This document shows positions 1 to 7,659 of a stretch of DNA of 45,708 bases, piece after piece. The DNA is from an uncultured Desulfovibrionaceae bacterium (GTDB lineage: Bacteria; Desulfobacterota; Desulfovibrionia; Desulfovibrionales; Desulfovibrionaceae). The stretch is taken from NCBI GenBank assembly GCA_944325195.1, contig CALUZB010000001.1, forward strand, positions 1-45,708. Direction: 5' to 3'. Both the position numbers and the translations under genes were made by a program. Under the pieces are notes generated by a model, which saw only the letters and a program-made list of their open reading frames with translations, ran no database searches and was not told the DNA's origin. Positions within the stretch are counted from its first letter, which is position 1, and every line of letters starts with the position of its first letter.

Positions 1-34
1 CGATAATATCTAATGCGTCTTTGATAGTAGGCAT
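1..34 (-). CDS. 5' end of an unidentified gene, cut by the window edge (possible IS transposase)
   Basis: Reading leftwards from an ATG at 34 gives MPTIKDALDII before the window ends. A strong AGGAGGT ribosome binding site lies just upstream (about 43-49), and a well-formed sigma70-type promoter sits at 74-102. The product cannot be identified from 11 residues. The short distance (about 85 bases) from the start codon to a GGCTCTGTCACAACA-like end on the minus strand (about 108-122) resembles the left end of an insertion sequence, and contigs often break inside such repeats. The IS assignment is inference; the start codon and its signals are seen directly. Confidence 0.45.
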   Translation of the reverse strand, partial: MPTIKDALDII

Positions 35-73
35 ATCCAATTACCTCCTTCGGTGGTACTGTTTCTTACTATT

Positions 74-102
74 ATTATACGCTATTTCTCGTCAAAAATC
101 AA
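74..102 (-). promoter_or_regulatory. sigma70-type promoter for the truncated leftmost gene
   Basis: On the minus strand a -35 box TTGATT (97-102) is followed, after a 17-base spacer, by a perfect -10 box TATAAT (74-79). It points at the gene starting at 34. Confidence 0.65.
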
Positions 103-160
103 CCATTTGTTGTGACAGAGCCTAAAATTTCTATCTACGCTTCAATAAATTGTCAACCAG

Positions 161-178
161 TTTCAATGAAAATTGAAA
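161..178. repeat. Inverted repeat upstream of the T6SS cluster (candidate operator)
   Basis: TTTCAAT-GAAA-ATTGAAA is a perfect palindrome with 7-base arms and a 4-base centre. A weaker related half-site (TTCAATAAATTG) lies about 20 bases upstream. The repeat lies about 240 bases before tssA, so it could serve a regulator of the cluster. This is only pattern-based. Confidence 0.35.
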
Positions 179-416
179 TCAGATCTATGGTTGCGGGTGC
201 TTTGTAATGTATAGGGAATGGTGTGCACATTCAGAATCAGAAAATGGAACACCCGGCTCCATTCAACCCGTCTTCACGCCGGGGATAAAGATGGCTGGCT
301 GTGTCTGGGGCCATGCCCGCTGCACATTGACAAATCGACGAATTCCTGCAAAATTTTAGTTACGGGCATCTGTTCCGCAAAGTACCGCAGGTCAATGCCC
401 GACTTCCGGAGGATTT

Positions 417-2051
417 ATGGCTGAATTGTCCTTTGAAACGCTTGGTTCGTGTCCTGTGCCCGGCGCTACCCCGGCCGGGGACGATGCCCGTTACGAGCCC
501 GAATATGCTTATGTGCTGGAAGAAATTGAAAAGTTGAGCTTTTCTGGCGATGGGGCCCCGATTTCCTGGCCGACTATTGAAAAAAACGCAGTGTTGATTT
601 TATCTGAAAAATCAAAAGATTTGCAAATTGCTGCTTACTTGGGAGTAGCATTATGCCAAAACAGGGGCATGCAGGGTTTGCATGACGGAATTCAGGTGCT
701 TTGCGGCCTACTGGAAACTTTTTGGGAAACAGGTTGGCCGCCGCTTAAGCGAATGCGCGGTCGGGTAAATGCCATTGATTGGTGGCATGAGCGCGCTTAT
801 GGTTTTCTGCAGGCTTCCGGTGAGGAGAGTATATCGGCAAAGCAACAGAAAGACCTGCTGGACGGTATTTCCAGACTGGATGAGCTGATTTCCTCTCTTA
901 TGCCGGATGCCTCTCCTTTAACCGATCTTATCAGCTCCGCGCGGCGACTGTCTGTTTCCCAACCTGAGCAGGCGGCGGAGGAGGAGACTGCTGTGGAGCA
1001 AAGCGCTCCGGTTGCCGAGCCGGAATCGGGCAACTCAGTTCCTCAGCCGGAAGAGACGGAAAAGCCGGTTCAGAACGAGCCCCCGACTCCGGAGCAATCC
1101 AGTGTACCTGCAGCAAGTACTGAGCAGTCTGCTCAGCAACCTGAAATTGCTCCTGTAACGGCAGTTGCTCCGGAAACGGGTGATCTGGCCGCGCTGCGAC
1201 ACAATTTTACCGATGCGGCAATGGCCTATCTTCCGGCCGCTCGCCTGGCTGACCCGGCCGCCCCGGACGTTTGGCAGTTATCGCGCCTGATCATCTGGGG
1301 TGGTATAACCGGACTCCCTAATTCAGAAGATGGGCAAACTTTGCTCCCCCCACCGGATTCCGATACCCTTGCGCGTTTCCGGTTTATGCTGGAAGAGGGG
1401 AAAGCATTGGAAGCGGCGCTTGATGCAGAAGATTTTTTCAGCACAGCCCCCTTTTGTTTGGATGTGCAGGAAATTATCCATTCGGCCCTTGTTGCCCTGG
1501 GGGCACAGTTTACAGAGGCGGCCCGCCGCGTACAGGAAGAAAGTTTCAGATTTTTTGCCCGCCTTCCCGGCATGGAAAATCTCCTGTTCAACGATGGTTC
1601 CCCGTTTGTCTCTCCCGGCACAGTTAATTGGCTGAAAGCAGGCGGACCAAAGTCGGCAAGGTTTCTGGCGCCCCCGGCAGAAAGTCGCAGCAATGTCTTT
1701 GAAGCGGTTTTTGCCGCTGCAAGGGAATTAATGGAGCAAGGCCGGTTAACCGACGCCCTGGGAGCGTTGGATGCGGCAAAAACAGACTCGCCTGCTCTGA
1801 ATTTGCAGATTCAGGCACAGCAGTTGCGGTTGCTCCAGGAAGCCGGGCAAAACGAGTCCGCCCAAGCCTTGGCCGAGGCATTGCTTCAGGAATTGAATGC
1901 ACGCAGTTTAGATGATTGGGACCCGCAACTCGCCGCGGACACCCTGCTGGCTGTATACAATGCCTTTGTACCGGATGCTTCCACCTACGCTCAGGAATTG
2001 AAGGACATAAGGCGGCGCATAGCCAGGCTTCGCCCGGCCGTTTTGAGTTGA
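417..2051 (+). CDS. tssA: T6SS protein TssA (ImpA/VasJ family)
   Basis: The 544-residue product has an N-terminal ImpA_N-type domain (about residues 8-150), including the P-x-x-G-x-D-x-R-Y/E-like start and the segment around QGLHDGIQVLCGLLE and FWETGWPP that is typical of the family. A Pro/Glu/Gln-rich linker follows (about 185-255), then a helical VasJ-like C-terminal region. TssA proteins act at the baseplate and/or cap the growing sheath. The start is fixed by GGAGG five bases upstream of the ATG. The stop is two bases before the next start (a tssC paralogue), so the two genes are probably translationally coupled. It opens the plus-strand T6SS block. Which TssA subclass it is (initiating or capping) cannot be settled here. 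Confidence 0.93.
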   Translation: MAELSFETLGSCPVPGATPAGDDARYEPEYAYVLEEIEKLSFSGDGAPISWPTIEKNAVLILSEKSKDLQIAAYLGVALCQNRGMQGLHDGIQVLCGLLETFWETGWPPLKRMRGRVNAIDWWHERAYGFLQASGEESISAKQQKDLLDGISRLDELISSLMPDASPLTDLISSARRLSVSQPEQAAEEETAVEQSAPVAEPESGNSVPQPEETEKPVQNEPPTPEQSSVPAASTEQSAQQPEIAPVTAVAPETGDLAALRHNFTDAAMAYLPAARLADPAAPDVWQLSRLIIWGGITGLPNSEDGQTLLPPPDSDTLARFRFMLEEGKALEAALDAEDFFSTAPFCLDVQEIIHSALVALGAQFTEAARRVQEESFRFFARLPGMENLLFNDGSPFVSPGTVNWLKAGGPKSARFLAPPAESRSNVFEAVFAAARELMEQGRLTDALGALDAAKTDSPALNLQIQAQQLRLLQEAGQNESAQALAEALLQELNARSLDDWDPQLAADTLLAVYNAFVPDASTYAQELKDIRRRIARLRPAVLS

Positions 2052-2053
2052 TT

Positions 2054-3502
2054 ATGGCAACGGTTCTGGATGAGCTTCTTGCCGCAGTCAAAACAGCGGA
2101 GTATCCTGCAGATGCAAATGCCGTCAGCGATGGATTGCGGGCCTTGTTGCGATTGGCCGGCCCTGACGCCGTCAATCTCTCGCCTGCCTTTACCGATTAT
2201 CTGATTTCCCTGATTGATGAGAAAGTTTCAGCTCAAGTCAACCTTATTCTGCATCACCCTGATTTTGTGGCCCTGGAGGCGACTTGGCGCGGCCTTCGGT
2301 TTTTGGTTGACAGGTTGGATTTCAGCCAGAATATCCGTCTGGACTATATTAATATTTCTAAAGAAGAGCTGTTGCGCGACTTTCAGGATTCTCCTGAAGT
2401 TACTAAGTCAGGGCTGTATCGGCATATCTATACTGCCGAGTTCGGGCAGTTCGGCGGCAATCCGGTGGCGGCGATCATTGCGGATTATGTGTTCACTCCA
2501 AGCCCTCAGGACATGCAATTACTGCAATATGCAGCCTCGGTGGCCTCAATGGCGCACGCTCCGTTTTTTGCAGCCGCAGGAAAAGAGTTTTTCGGCCTGG
2601 ACCGGTGGAGTGGACTGCCCGATATCACTGACCTGCCCAGTCTGTTTGACAGCGCTCGTTATGCCCGTTGGAACAGCCTGCGTGAAAATCCCAACTCGCG
2701 TTATATCGGACTTACTTTGCCCGGTTTTTTATTGCGCCTTCCGTATGGCGAGCACGGTTCCCTTCCGGCCAATACCTTCAATTTTACTGAAGAAATTGAA
2801 GATGAGAATTCTTTTTGCTGGGGGAATACCGCCTTTGCCCTGGCGGCTAAGCTGGGAGAGAGCTTCGCGACTTACCGCTGGTGTGTCAATATTGTTGGAC
2901 CGGAAGGGGGAGGACGGCTTCTTGATCTGCCTTGCAGCCGGCATGAGGCCATGTGGGGAATTCAGGATAAAATTCCCACCCGGGCCATGATCACTGAACA
3001 CAGGGAGTTTGAACTGGCTGAACTGGGGTTTATTTCATTAGCAATTGGAAAAACTCCGCATGAAGCGGTCTTTTATTCAGCCAATTCCGTTTTGAAGCCG
3101 AGAGCTTTTCCAAAAACCGCCGAAGGTGCTGCTGCGGAAATCAGCTTCCGCCTGTCAACCCAATTCCCATACATGATGTTGATGAACCGGTTGGCCCACT
3201 ACATCAAAATTCTGCAAAGAGAAAATATGGGTGCTTGGCGGGAAAAAGGGGAATTGGAGCGGGAGTTGAACAGATGGATCAGCCAGTATGTAACGGCAAT
3301 GGATACGCCGGATGCGCTTACCCGCAGCAGACGTCCCTTGCGTATGGCTCATATCTATGTTAGGGAAGTTGAACATGAAGCAGGCTGGTTTGCCATTACC
3401 ATGCTGGCCCGGCCGCATTTCAAATATATGGGGGTTAATTTTACCCTGTCCCTGGAAGGCCGGCTTGAGAGACGCTTGCCCGGCGAGTTGGGGAGCAACT
3501 GA
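2054..3502 (+). CDS. Second T6SS sheath large subunit (TssC/VipB paralogue)
   Basis: The 482-residue product aligns along nearly its whole length with the canonical TssC encoded at 25399. Shared blocks include SPEVTKSGLYRHIYTAEFGQ, MAHAPFFAAAGKEFFGLD, LRLPYGE, CWGNTAFALAAKL, RSRRPLRMA and RPHFKYMGVNFTLSLEG. It lacks roughly the first 15-20 residues of the canonical protein, the region that reaches a neighbouring sheath unit in known TssBC structures. There is no accompanying tssB here. The start ATG at 2054, two bases after the tssA stop, makes far better sense than longer in-frame reading, because the upstream residues lie inside tssA and do not look like TssC. Dual TssC genes are known from some T6SS loci, but their division of labour is unclear. 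A cap or specialised sheath segment acting with TssA is an inference from adjacency. Confidence 0.92.
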   Translation: MATVLDELLAAVKTAEYPADANAVSDGLRALLRLAGPDAVNLSPAFTDYLISLIDEKVSAQVNLILHHPDFVALEATWRGLRFLVDRLDFSQNIRLDYINISKEELLRDFQDSPEVTKSGLYRHIYTAEFGQFGGNPVAAIIADYVFTPSPQDMQLLQYAASVASMAHAPFFAAAGKEFFGLDRWSGLPDITDLPSLFDSARYARWNSLRENPNSRYIGLTLPGFLLRLPYGEHGSLPANTFNFTEEIEDENSFCWGNTAFALAAKLGESFATYRWCVNIVGPEGGGRLLDLPCSRHEAMWGIQDKIPTRAMITEHREFELAELGFISLAIGKTPHEAVFYSANSVLKPRAFPKTAEGAAAEISFRLSTQFPYMMLMNRLAHYIKILQRENMGAWREKGELERELNRWISQYVTAMDTPDALTRSRRPLRMAHIYVREVEHEAGWFAITMLARPHFKYMGVNFTLSLEGRLERRLPGELGSN

Positions 3503-3513
3503 CGGGCGGACTG

Positions 3514-4110
3514 ATGATTTTTCTCTACTCTAGGAAACCCCAGCTTGTAATGTTGATATGCTGGCTTATCGGCATGGCTTTTGTCTATACCAAAATAACC
3601 AGCGAGTATCCGGTTTGGTTGGAAGAAATTGATGAACAAACAGGTGTTCTGCAACAGGAAGCACGTCTTGGGCAGCCCCCGGAAATTTCTGTTCCGGCAG
3701 AGCCGCCGGCTCAGGTCGTTCAGCACTTGCCCACGCCGGACCCGTTGCTGAACCGATGTGTTGAGCTGAAGCTGATTAATGCCGACAGTGAAAATAATAT
3801 GTTGGTTTTAGAGCTGGATTATGTCGCCGCCCAAACAGATGGCTTTTCTATTGAAAAAGTGCGCAGTTACTATCTCGGCGATGCTCCCACCTTTGTTGTC
3901 GCTCTTGGGGAACCATGGGTGTCGGATAGTGGAAACATCACTTTTTCCAGGCCGTTACCTCAAATTCCCAGCTTGAATATGATTGTCTCAAAATCACGCA
4001 ATTTGCGTTTGCTGGTTCATACCAACAATATGCATATTGCCAGAAATGCTAAACTTAAAGTTTCGCCTGTGGATAAAGGGATGAGGCTGGAAATACAATT
4101 GCCTCGTTAG
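3514..4110 (+). CDS. Membrane-anchored periplasmic protein of unknown function, possibly AMIN-like
   Basis: I do not recognise this 198-residue protein with certainty. A single hydrophobic segment (about residues 9-27) follows a short basic N-terminus, suggesting an inner-membrane anchor with the rest in the periplasm. A Pro/Gln-rich spacer (about 55-75) leads to a beta-rich C-terminal domain with alternating hydrophobic residues (NNMLVLELDYV, NLRLLVHTN, MRLEIQLPR), which resembles AMIN-type peptidoglycan-targeting domains. It begins 11 bases after the tssC paralogue, so it is in the same operon, and is followed by a convergent lytic transglycosylase gene. Together these hint at local cell-wall remodelling for the secretion apparatus. 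The function is inference. Confidence 0.7.
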   Translation: MIFLYSRKPQLVMLICWLIGMAFVYTKITSEYPVWLEEIDEQTGVLQQEARLGQPPEISVPAEPPAQVVQHLPTPDPLLNRCVELKLINADSENNMLVLELDYVAAQTDGFSIEKVRSYYLGDAPTFVVALGEPWVSDSGNITFSRPLPQIPSLNMIVSKSRNLRLLVHTNNMHIARNAKLKVSPVDKGMRLEIQLPR

Positions 4111-4234
4111 AAAACTTTATAATGCCTTTTGACATTGCTGGAGTGACTTGGAGCGGCTTTCCTATGTGAATGGGGCGAAAACCGTTTATCGGAGAAAGTA
4201 TCCGTAATTAAAATCACCTGCAGGCGATGATAAA

Positions 4235-4870
4235 TCAGCCGAGCTTCCGGCTGTAATGTTTGAACAAGTCGAGCACGCGGGCGACATATATCCGGGTTTC
4301 TTCATAAGGCGGGAGGCCGCCGTATTGCCTTACTGCTTCCGGACCGGCGTTATAAGCCGCTAAAGCCAGCTCGAGCTGTGAGAACTCGCGCAGAAGATTA
4401 GAGAGGTAAAGCGCCCCGGCATTGAGGTTTTCATCCGGGTCAAAAGAATTTTGCAGGCCAAGTTCTCTGGCGGTATCCGGCATAATCTGCATGGCCCCTC
4501 GAGCGCCTTTTGGGGATATTGCATAGGTGTTGAAATTGGATTCTGCTTTCAGCACTGCTGCCAGCAAGGCTGCCGATACCCCGTGGCGGGCACTGGCATG
4601 TTTGATGCGCTCAAGCCACTCCAGAGGCACATCCCCGGCAGTTGACAGATCTTTTGATGCAAAAATACCCGGAGCCGCTGCACTGGGAACCCGTAAAGGC
4701 GGAAGGGCTGATGAGCGACTGTTCTGCAGTTTGGCCACATGCCTTTCCCAGGCGGCGGTACGATTTAAAGGAACTTCTTTCACGGTCATTTGGCCGCAGG
4801 CGTTGTCCGCAGCGGCCAGAAAGGCGGCGCAACAGATAACAGCAGGCAAGAGCAGGAAATAACGGGACAT
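4235..4870 (-). CDS. SLT-family lytic transglycosylase embedded in the T6SS cluster
   Basis: The 211-residue product starts with a signal peptide (about residues 1-27, hydrophobic core FLLLPAVICCAAFLAAA). A spacer follows, then a C-terminal soluble-lytic-transglycosylase domain (about 80-205). The catalytic Glu is E110 in KAESNFN, followed by GARGAMQIMP and AYNAGPEAV, the standard family motifs. It would cleave peptidoglycan glycan strands in the periplasm. An upstream in-frame TTG (4894) is possible, but ATG 4870 gives a clean signal peptide. That ATG abuts the tssJ ATG at 4871 on the other strand, so the two genes diverge with no spacer. It is the only minus-strand gene within the T6SS block. 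Opening the wall for the membrane complex is its likely role; a secreted muramidase-type effector is less likely given the signal peptide. Confidence 0.88.
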   Translation of the reverse strand: MSRYFLLLPAVICCAAFLAAADNACGQMTVKEVPLNRTAAWERHVAKLQNSRSSALPPLRVPSAAAPGIFASKDLSTAGDVPLEWLERIKHASARHGVSAALLAAVLKAESNFNTYAISPKGARGAMQIMPDTARELGLQNSFDPDENLNAGALYLSNLLREFSQLELALAAYNAGPEAVRQYGGLPPYEETRIYVARVLDLFKHYSRKLG

Positions 4871-5500
4871 ATGCGTAAATATACATTTTTTCAAAATCTG
4901 TCCAGACGCTCTCGTCGGGAGAACCCCGGTCTGAAATTGGCTTCAGCATTATTGTGTTTGTTTTTTTGTGGATGCGGCGCGACTGAGCCGCCACAGCCGG
5001 CCAAAGAAGCGGCTGACCCGGACCTGATTGTGTGGCCGCGCGAAGAAAAGGCCATTCGAATTGAGGTAAACGCCGATCGGGATTTAAATATGTACGAATC
5101 AAAGGCGCACAGTCTCCAGATCTGTGTATATCAGCTTGATAATCCTGGGGCCTTTTCTGAACTGGCCAAAACCCAGGATGGGATTAATGTTTTGCTTAAG
5201 GCTGAGCCTTTCGATAAATCCGTAAAGAATGTGTCCAGACTGTTCATTCAACCATTTGAGAATAATGTTTTTCACCTGGATCGGGTGGAAAACGCGAATT
5301 TCGTGGGAATAGTCTGCGGTTATTTTGACTCTACCCCTGAAAACTGCGCCAAAGTCTGGGAAATCCCGCCACGAGCCACTACAACCGGGCATCTTTTCTG
5401 GAAAGAGACCAAATACAGAGCCGGAACGCTGGACCTGGATTTGCACCTTACCGACCGCGCCATGGCGGAAAGAACCGGGCCAGAGCAGGAGCCACAATAA
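4871..5500 (+). CDS. tssJ: T6SS outer-membrane lipoprotein TssJ
   Basis: The 209-residue protein has a basic N-terminus, a hydrophobic stretch (LKLASALLCLFF) and a cysteine in FCGCG that can serve as the lipidation site. The mature part matches the TssJ fold: IRIEVNADRDLNMY..., then SLQICVYQLDNPGAFSEL, the strand-loop region typical of TssJ proteins, and a final beta-strand with LDLDLHLTD. TssJ anchors the TssLM complex to the outer membrane. The ATG at 4871 directly abuts the divergent transglycosylase start. A TTG at 4937 preceded by GGGAG is an alternative that would shorten the n-region. The gene is followed 15 bases later by tssK, so it opens the tssJ-to-tssG run. Its promoter must lie within the transglycosylase gene, or transcription must come from tssA. 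Confidence 0.85.
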   Translation: MRKYTFFQNLSRRSRRENPGLKLASALLCLFFCGCGATEPPQPAKEAADPDLIVWPREEKAIRIEVNADRDLNMYESKAHSLQICVYQLDNPGAFSELAKTQDGINVLLKAEPFDKSVKNVSRLFIQPFENNVFHLDRVENANFVGIVCGYFDSTPENCAKVWEIPPRATTTGHLFWKETKYRAGTLDLDLHLTDRAMAERTGPEQEPQ

Positions 5501-5515
5501 AACTGGAGATTAATA

Positions 5516-6883
5516 ATGAAAGGACACAGGCCCGTATATTGGAGCCAGGGACTTTTTCTGCACCCTCAACACTTTCAGGCGGCGGACGAGGCTACCGCCC
5601 GGCAAATTGAACTGTTGCGCCTGTATGGCTTGCCCTACTTCTGGGGGATACGTCGCCTTGTGTTTGCCGGTTCGGACCTGGACCATTCCGTTTCCGTTGA
5701 GCAAATAGAAGCGGTTTTTCCCAGTGGTGCGGTTGTTAATGTGCCCTTTGACGCATCTTTGGCGCCATTGGCTTTGGGAAGCGACTGGCCTGCTCCGGAC
5801 AGACCGGGAATGCTTTATGTAGGTTTGGCTTTGCCCAGAAGCGGCGGCAATGCGTCTGTTGAGTCCCGGGGCGAATTCGCCGGCACGCGCTTTGTTTACA
5901 TGGAAGAACCTGAGACCATGCCGGATATGTACGGCACTTCCGCTCCTGCGCCGGTGCAACGGCTTAAGTATGCCCCTGTTCTGATCAAAGATACAGATCT
6001 CGATCGTTATGCCGATTTTGAATATATGCCCATTGCCGTGTTGAGACGTGTTGGCGAGCATATTGAATTCGACCCGCAATTTCTGCCCCCGCTTCTCAGC
6101 GTCTCCGCCAGTCCACTTCTGGAGGCTCTGGTCAGGGAAGTGCAGGATGCCGCACTTTCATGCGCCGGCCGTCTTGCAGGCTATAAAGCATCGGTCAGTT
6201 CTGAGGCTCCCGACATGCGGTTTACGCTCAACTTCAGCGCTCTCGGCATTCTAAACCGGAATCTTCCGGCTCTGGTTCACTTGCAGTCTGCTGCCAATAC
6301 TCATCCTTGGCATGTTTACGGGGTGTTACGCGTTCTGGCCGGCGAGCTTTCCGGTTTCTATGAGGATATGGACTGCCTGGGGCGTACATCCGCCGAGCCG
6401 AAAGGGATTCCGGATTATGACCACGAAAACCCCAAAGCGTGCTTTTTGCCCTTGTGCAACCTGCTCAGCAAGCTGATGTCCAATCTTGGCATTGATCAGT
6501 CCAGAACTTTGCACCTGCTCCCCGATCCGCCATACTTCACAGCCGATATTCCGGAAGATTTTATTTCGTCGGCATGCAGATACTGGCTCTGGATACGTTC
6601 CGATGCCATGAATGAAAGCATGGCTGAAGAATTGCCGCGATTTGCGAAACTTGGGGCCCGTGACAAATTGAACCTTATCATTGCTAAAGCCGTATCGGGA
6701 GTGCCGCTGACCAAAGTTCCTTCGGCTCCGCCCGGTTTTTTGAAACGTGCCGATGCAGCCTGGTATAGTATTGATAGTGCCCACCCTCTGTGGCAGAATA
6801 TTGTGGAGCAGGGTAAAATCAGTCTGTTTTGGGAGGGCGCTCCCGAGCGTGCGGAAGTGTTGTTTGTGGCTACAGGGCGGTAG
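5516..6883 (+). CDS. tssK: T6SS baseplate protein TssK
   Basis: The 455-residue product starts with the family signature PVYWSQGLFLHPQHFQAAD and has the expected TssK length (about 440-460). The N-terminal shoulder resembles siphophage receptor-binding proteins and the C-terminal part contacts the membrane complex. TssK trimers link the TssEFG baseplate wedges to TssJLM. The ATG is preceded by GGAG (5504-5507), and the stop is separated from tssL by three bases. Neighbours tssJ, tssL and tssM follow the common gene order, so the assignment is secure. Confidence 0.96.
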   Translation: MKGHRPVYWSQGLFLHPQHFQAADEATARQIELLRLYGLPYFWGIRRLVFAGSDLDHSVSVEQIEAVFPSGAVVNVPFDASLAPLALGSDWPAPDRPGMLYVGLALPRSGGNASVESRGEFAGTRFVYMEEPETMPDMYGTSAPAPVQRLKYAPVLIKDTDLDRYADFEYMPIAVLRRVGEHIEFDPQFLPPLLSVSASPLLEALVREVQDAALSCAGRLAGYKASVSSEAPDMRFTLNFSALGILNRNLPALVHLQSAANTHPWHVYGVLRVLAGELSGFYEDMDCLGRTSAEPKGIPDYDHENPKACFLPLCNLLSKLMSNLGIDQSRTLHLLPDPPYFTADIPEDFISSACRYWLWIRSDAMNESMAEELPRFAKLGARDKLNLIIAKAVSGVPLTKVPSAPPGFLKRADAAWYSIDSAHPLWQNIVEQGKISLFWEGAPERAEVLFVATGR

Positions 6884-6886
6884 GCT

Positions 6887-7657
6887 ATGAAAACCGATTT
6901 TTTTAATGAAGCCATCGTCACCGCCATGTTGGCCGCATCGGTTCAAAACGGGGGGCAATCGGAACCGGAAGGCGAAGAGTTGCTTCAACCGGATCTGCTC
7001 AGGGAACGCCTGGTGCTGCTGCTGGACCGGGCAGACAAAGCAGCTGTGCAGGCCGGGATTCCCCCCGATCTGGTTGATACTGCTGATTTCGCCGTGTGTG
7101 CATTTATTGATGAAACTATCCTTTCTTCCGCTTCCTGGAGCGGACGTATGGACTGGTTGAAAAAGCCGCTTCAGTTCCTGCGGCACGGCACTGCAACCGC
7201 CGGGGAAGATTTCTACCGTCTGCTCAATGCCTTACTTGAACAGGCCAGAGGAAAAGCCCCCATTACCACTCTTTCCGGCTCTCGGAAAACAGTTGTTTCA
7301 ACTTCGGGAGAAGAGGACCCTCTATCCGCTGTTCTGGAGATTTTCGCGCTATGCCTCGCTCAGGGGTTTACCGGCATGCACTACAGCAACCCCAGAGCGA
7401 TTGATGAGCAGTTGGATCGTATCGGGCGTTTTGTCCCGGCTGTGAATCGGCATGCGACACCATTTTTTGTTTCTCCTGAAGAGAAAAATGTAAAACGCAA
7501 GCCACGCTTGCGCCGTGCAGCCGATTTGATCCGGCGGTTTGACCTTCTGGATTGGGCGCTTTGGATTCTGCCGCCCGCACTCACGCTGCTTCTTTACAGC
7601 GCCTGCAAATCCCGGCTTGACCAGTTACTCCAATCATTCTTGCAGGGGGTTCAGTAA
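6887..7657 (+). CDS. tssL: T6SS inner-membrane protein TssL (DotU/IcmH family)
   Basis: The 256-residue protein has the DotU-type cytoplasmic domain, with the characteristic AVCAFIDETILSSASW (about residues 67-82) and GEDFYRLL segments and later LCLAQGFTGMHY. A single transmembrane segment lies near the C-terminus (about 225-242, LLDWALWILPPALTLLLY). It stops soon after this segment, so there is no fused OmpA/peptidoglycan-binding domain as seen in some TssL proteins. Wall anchoring, if needed, must come from another protein; the periplasmic protein at 3514 is one candidate. Three bases separate it from tssK and two from tssM. Confidence 0.94.
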   Translation: MKTDFFNEAIVTAMLAASVQNGGQSEPEGEELLQPDLLRERLVLLLDRADKAAVQAGIPPDLVDTADFAVCAFIDETILSSASWSGRMDWLKKPLQFLRHGTATAGEDFYRLLNALLEQARGKAPITTLSGSRKTVVSTSGEEDPLSAVLEIFALCLAQGFTGMHYSNPRAIDEQLDRIGRFVPAVNRHATPFFVSPEEKNVKRKPRLRRAADLIRRFDLLDWALWILPPALTLLLYSACKSRLDQLLQSFLQGVQ

Positions 7658-7659
7658 AA

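Larger units (their letters stand above)
35..416. other. Intergenic region between the truncated leftmost gene and tssA
   Basis: This 382-base stretch holds the minus-strand promoter at 74-102, a possible IS end near 108-122, an AT-rich inverted repeat at 161-178, and the tssA ribosome binding site GGAGG (408-412). A 7-base inverted repeat CGGGCAT...ATGCCCG flanks about 363-401 and could fold in the tssA leader. I found no convincing sigma70 or sigma54 promoter for tssA and no supported coding region. Confidence 0.5.

Noticed and set aside
218..424. A 68-codon ORF overlapping the tssA start
   Set aside because: No ribosome binding site, Cys/Arg-rich without family likeness, and it runs through the tssA leader in another frame.
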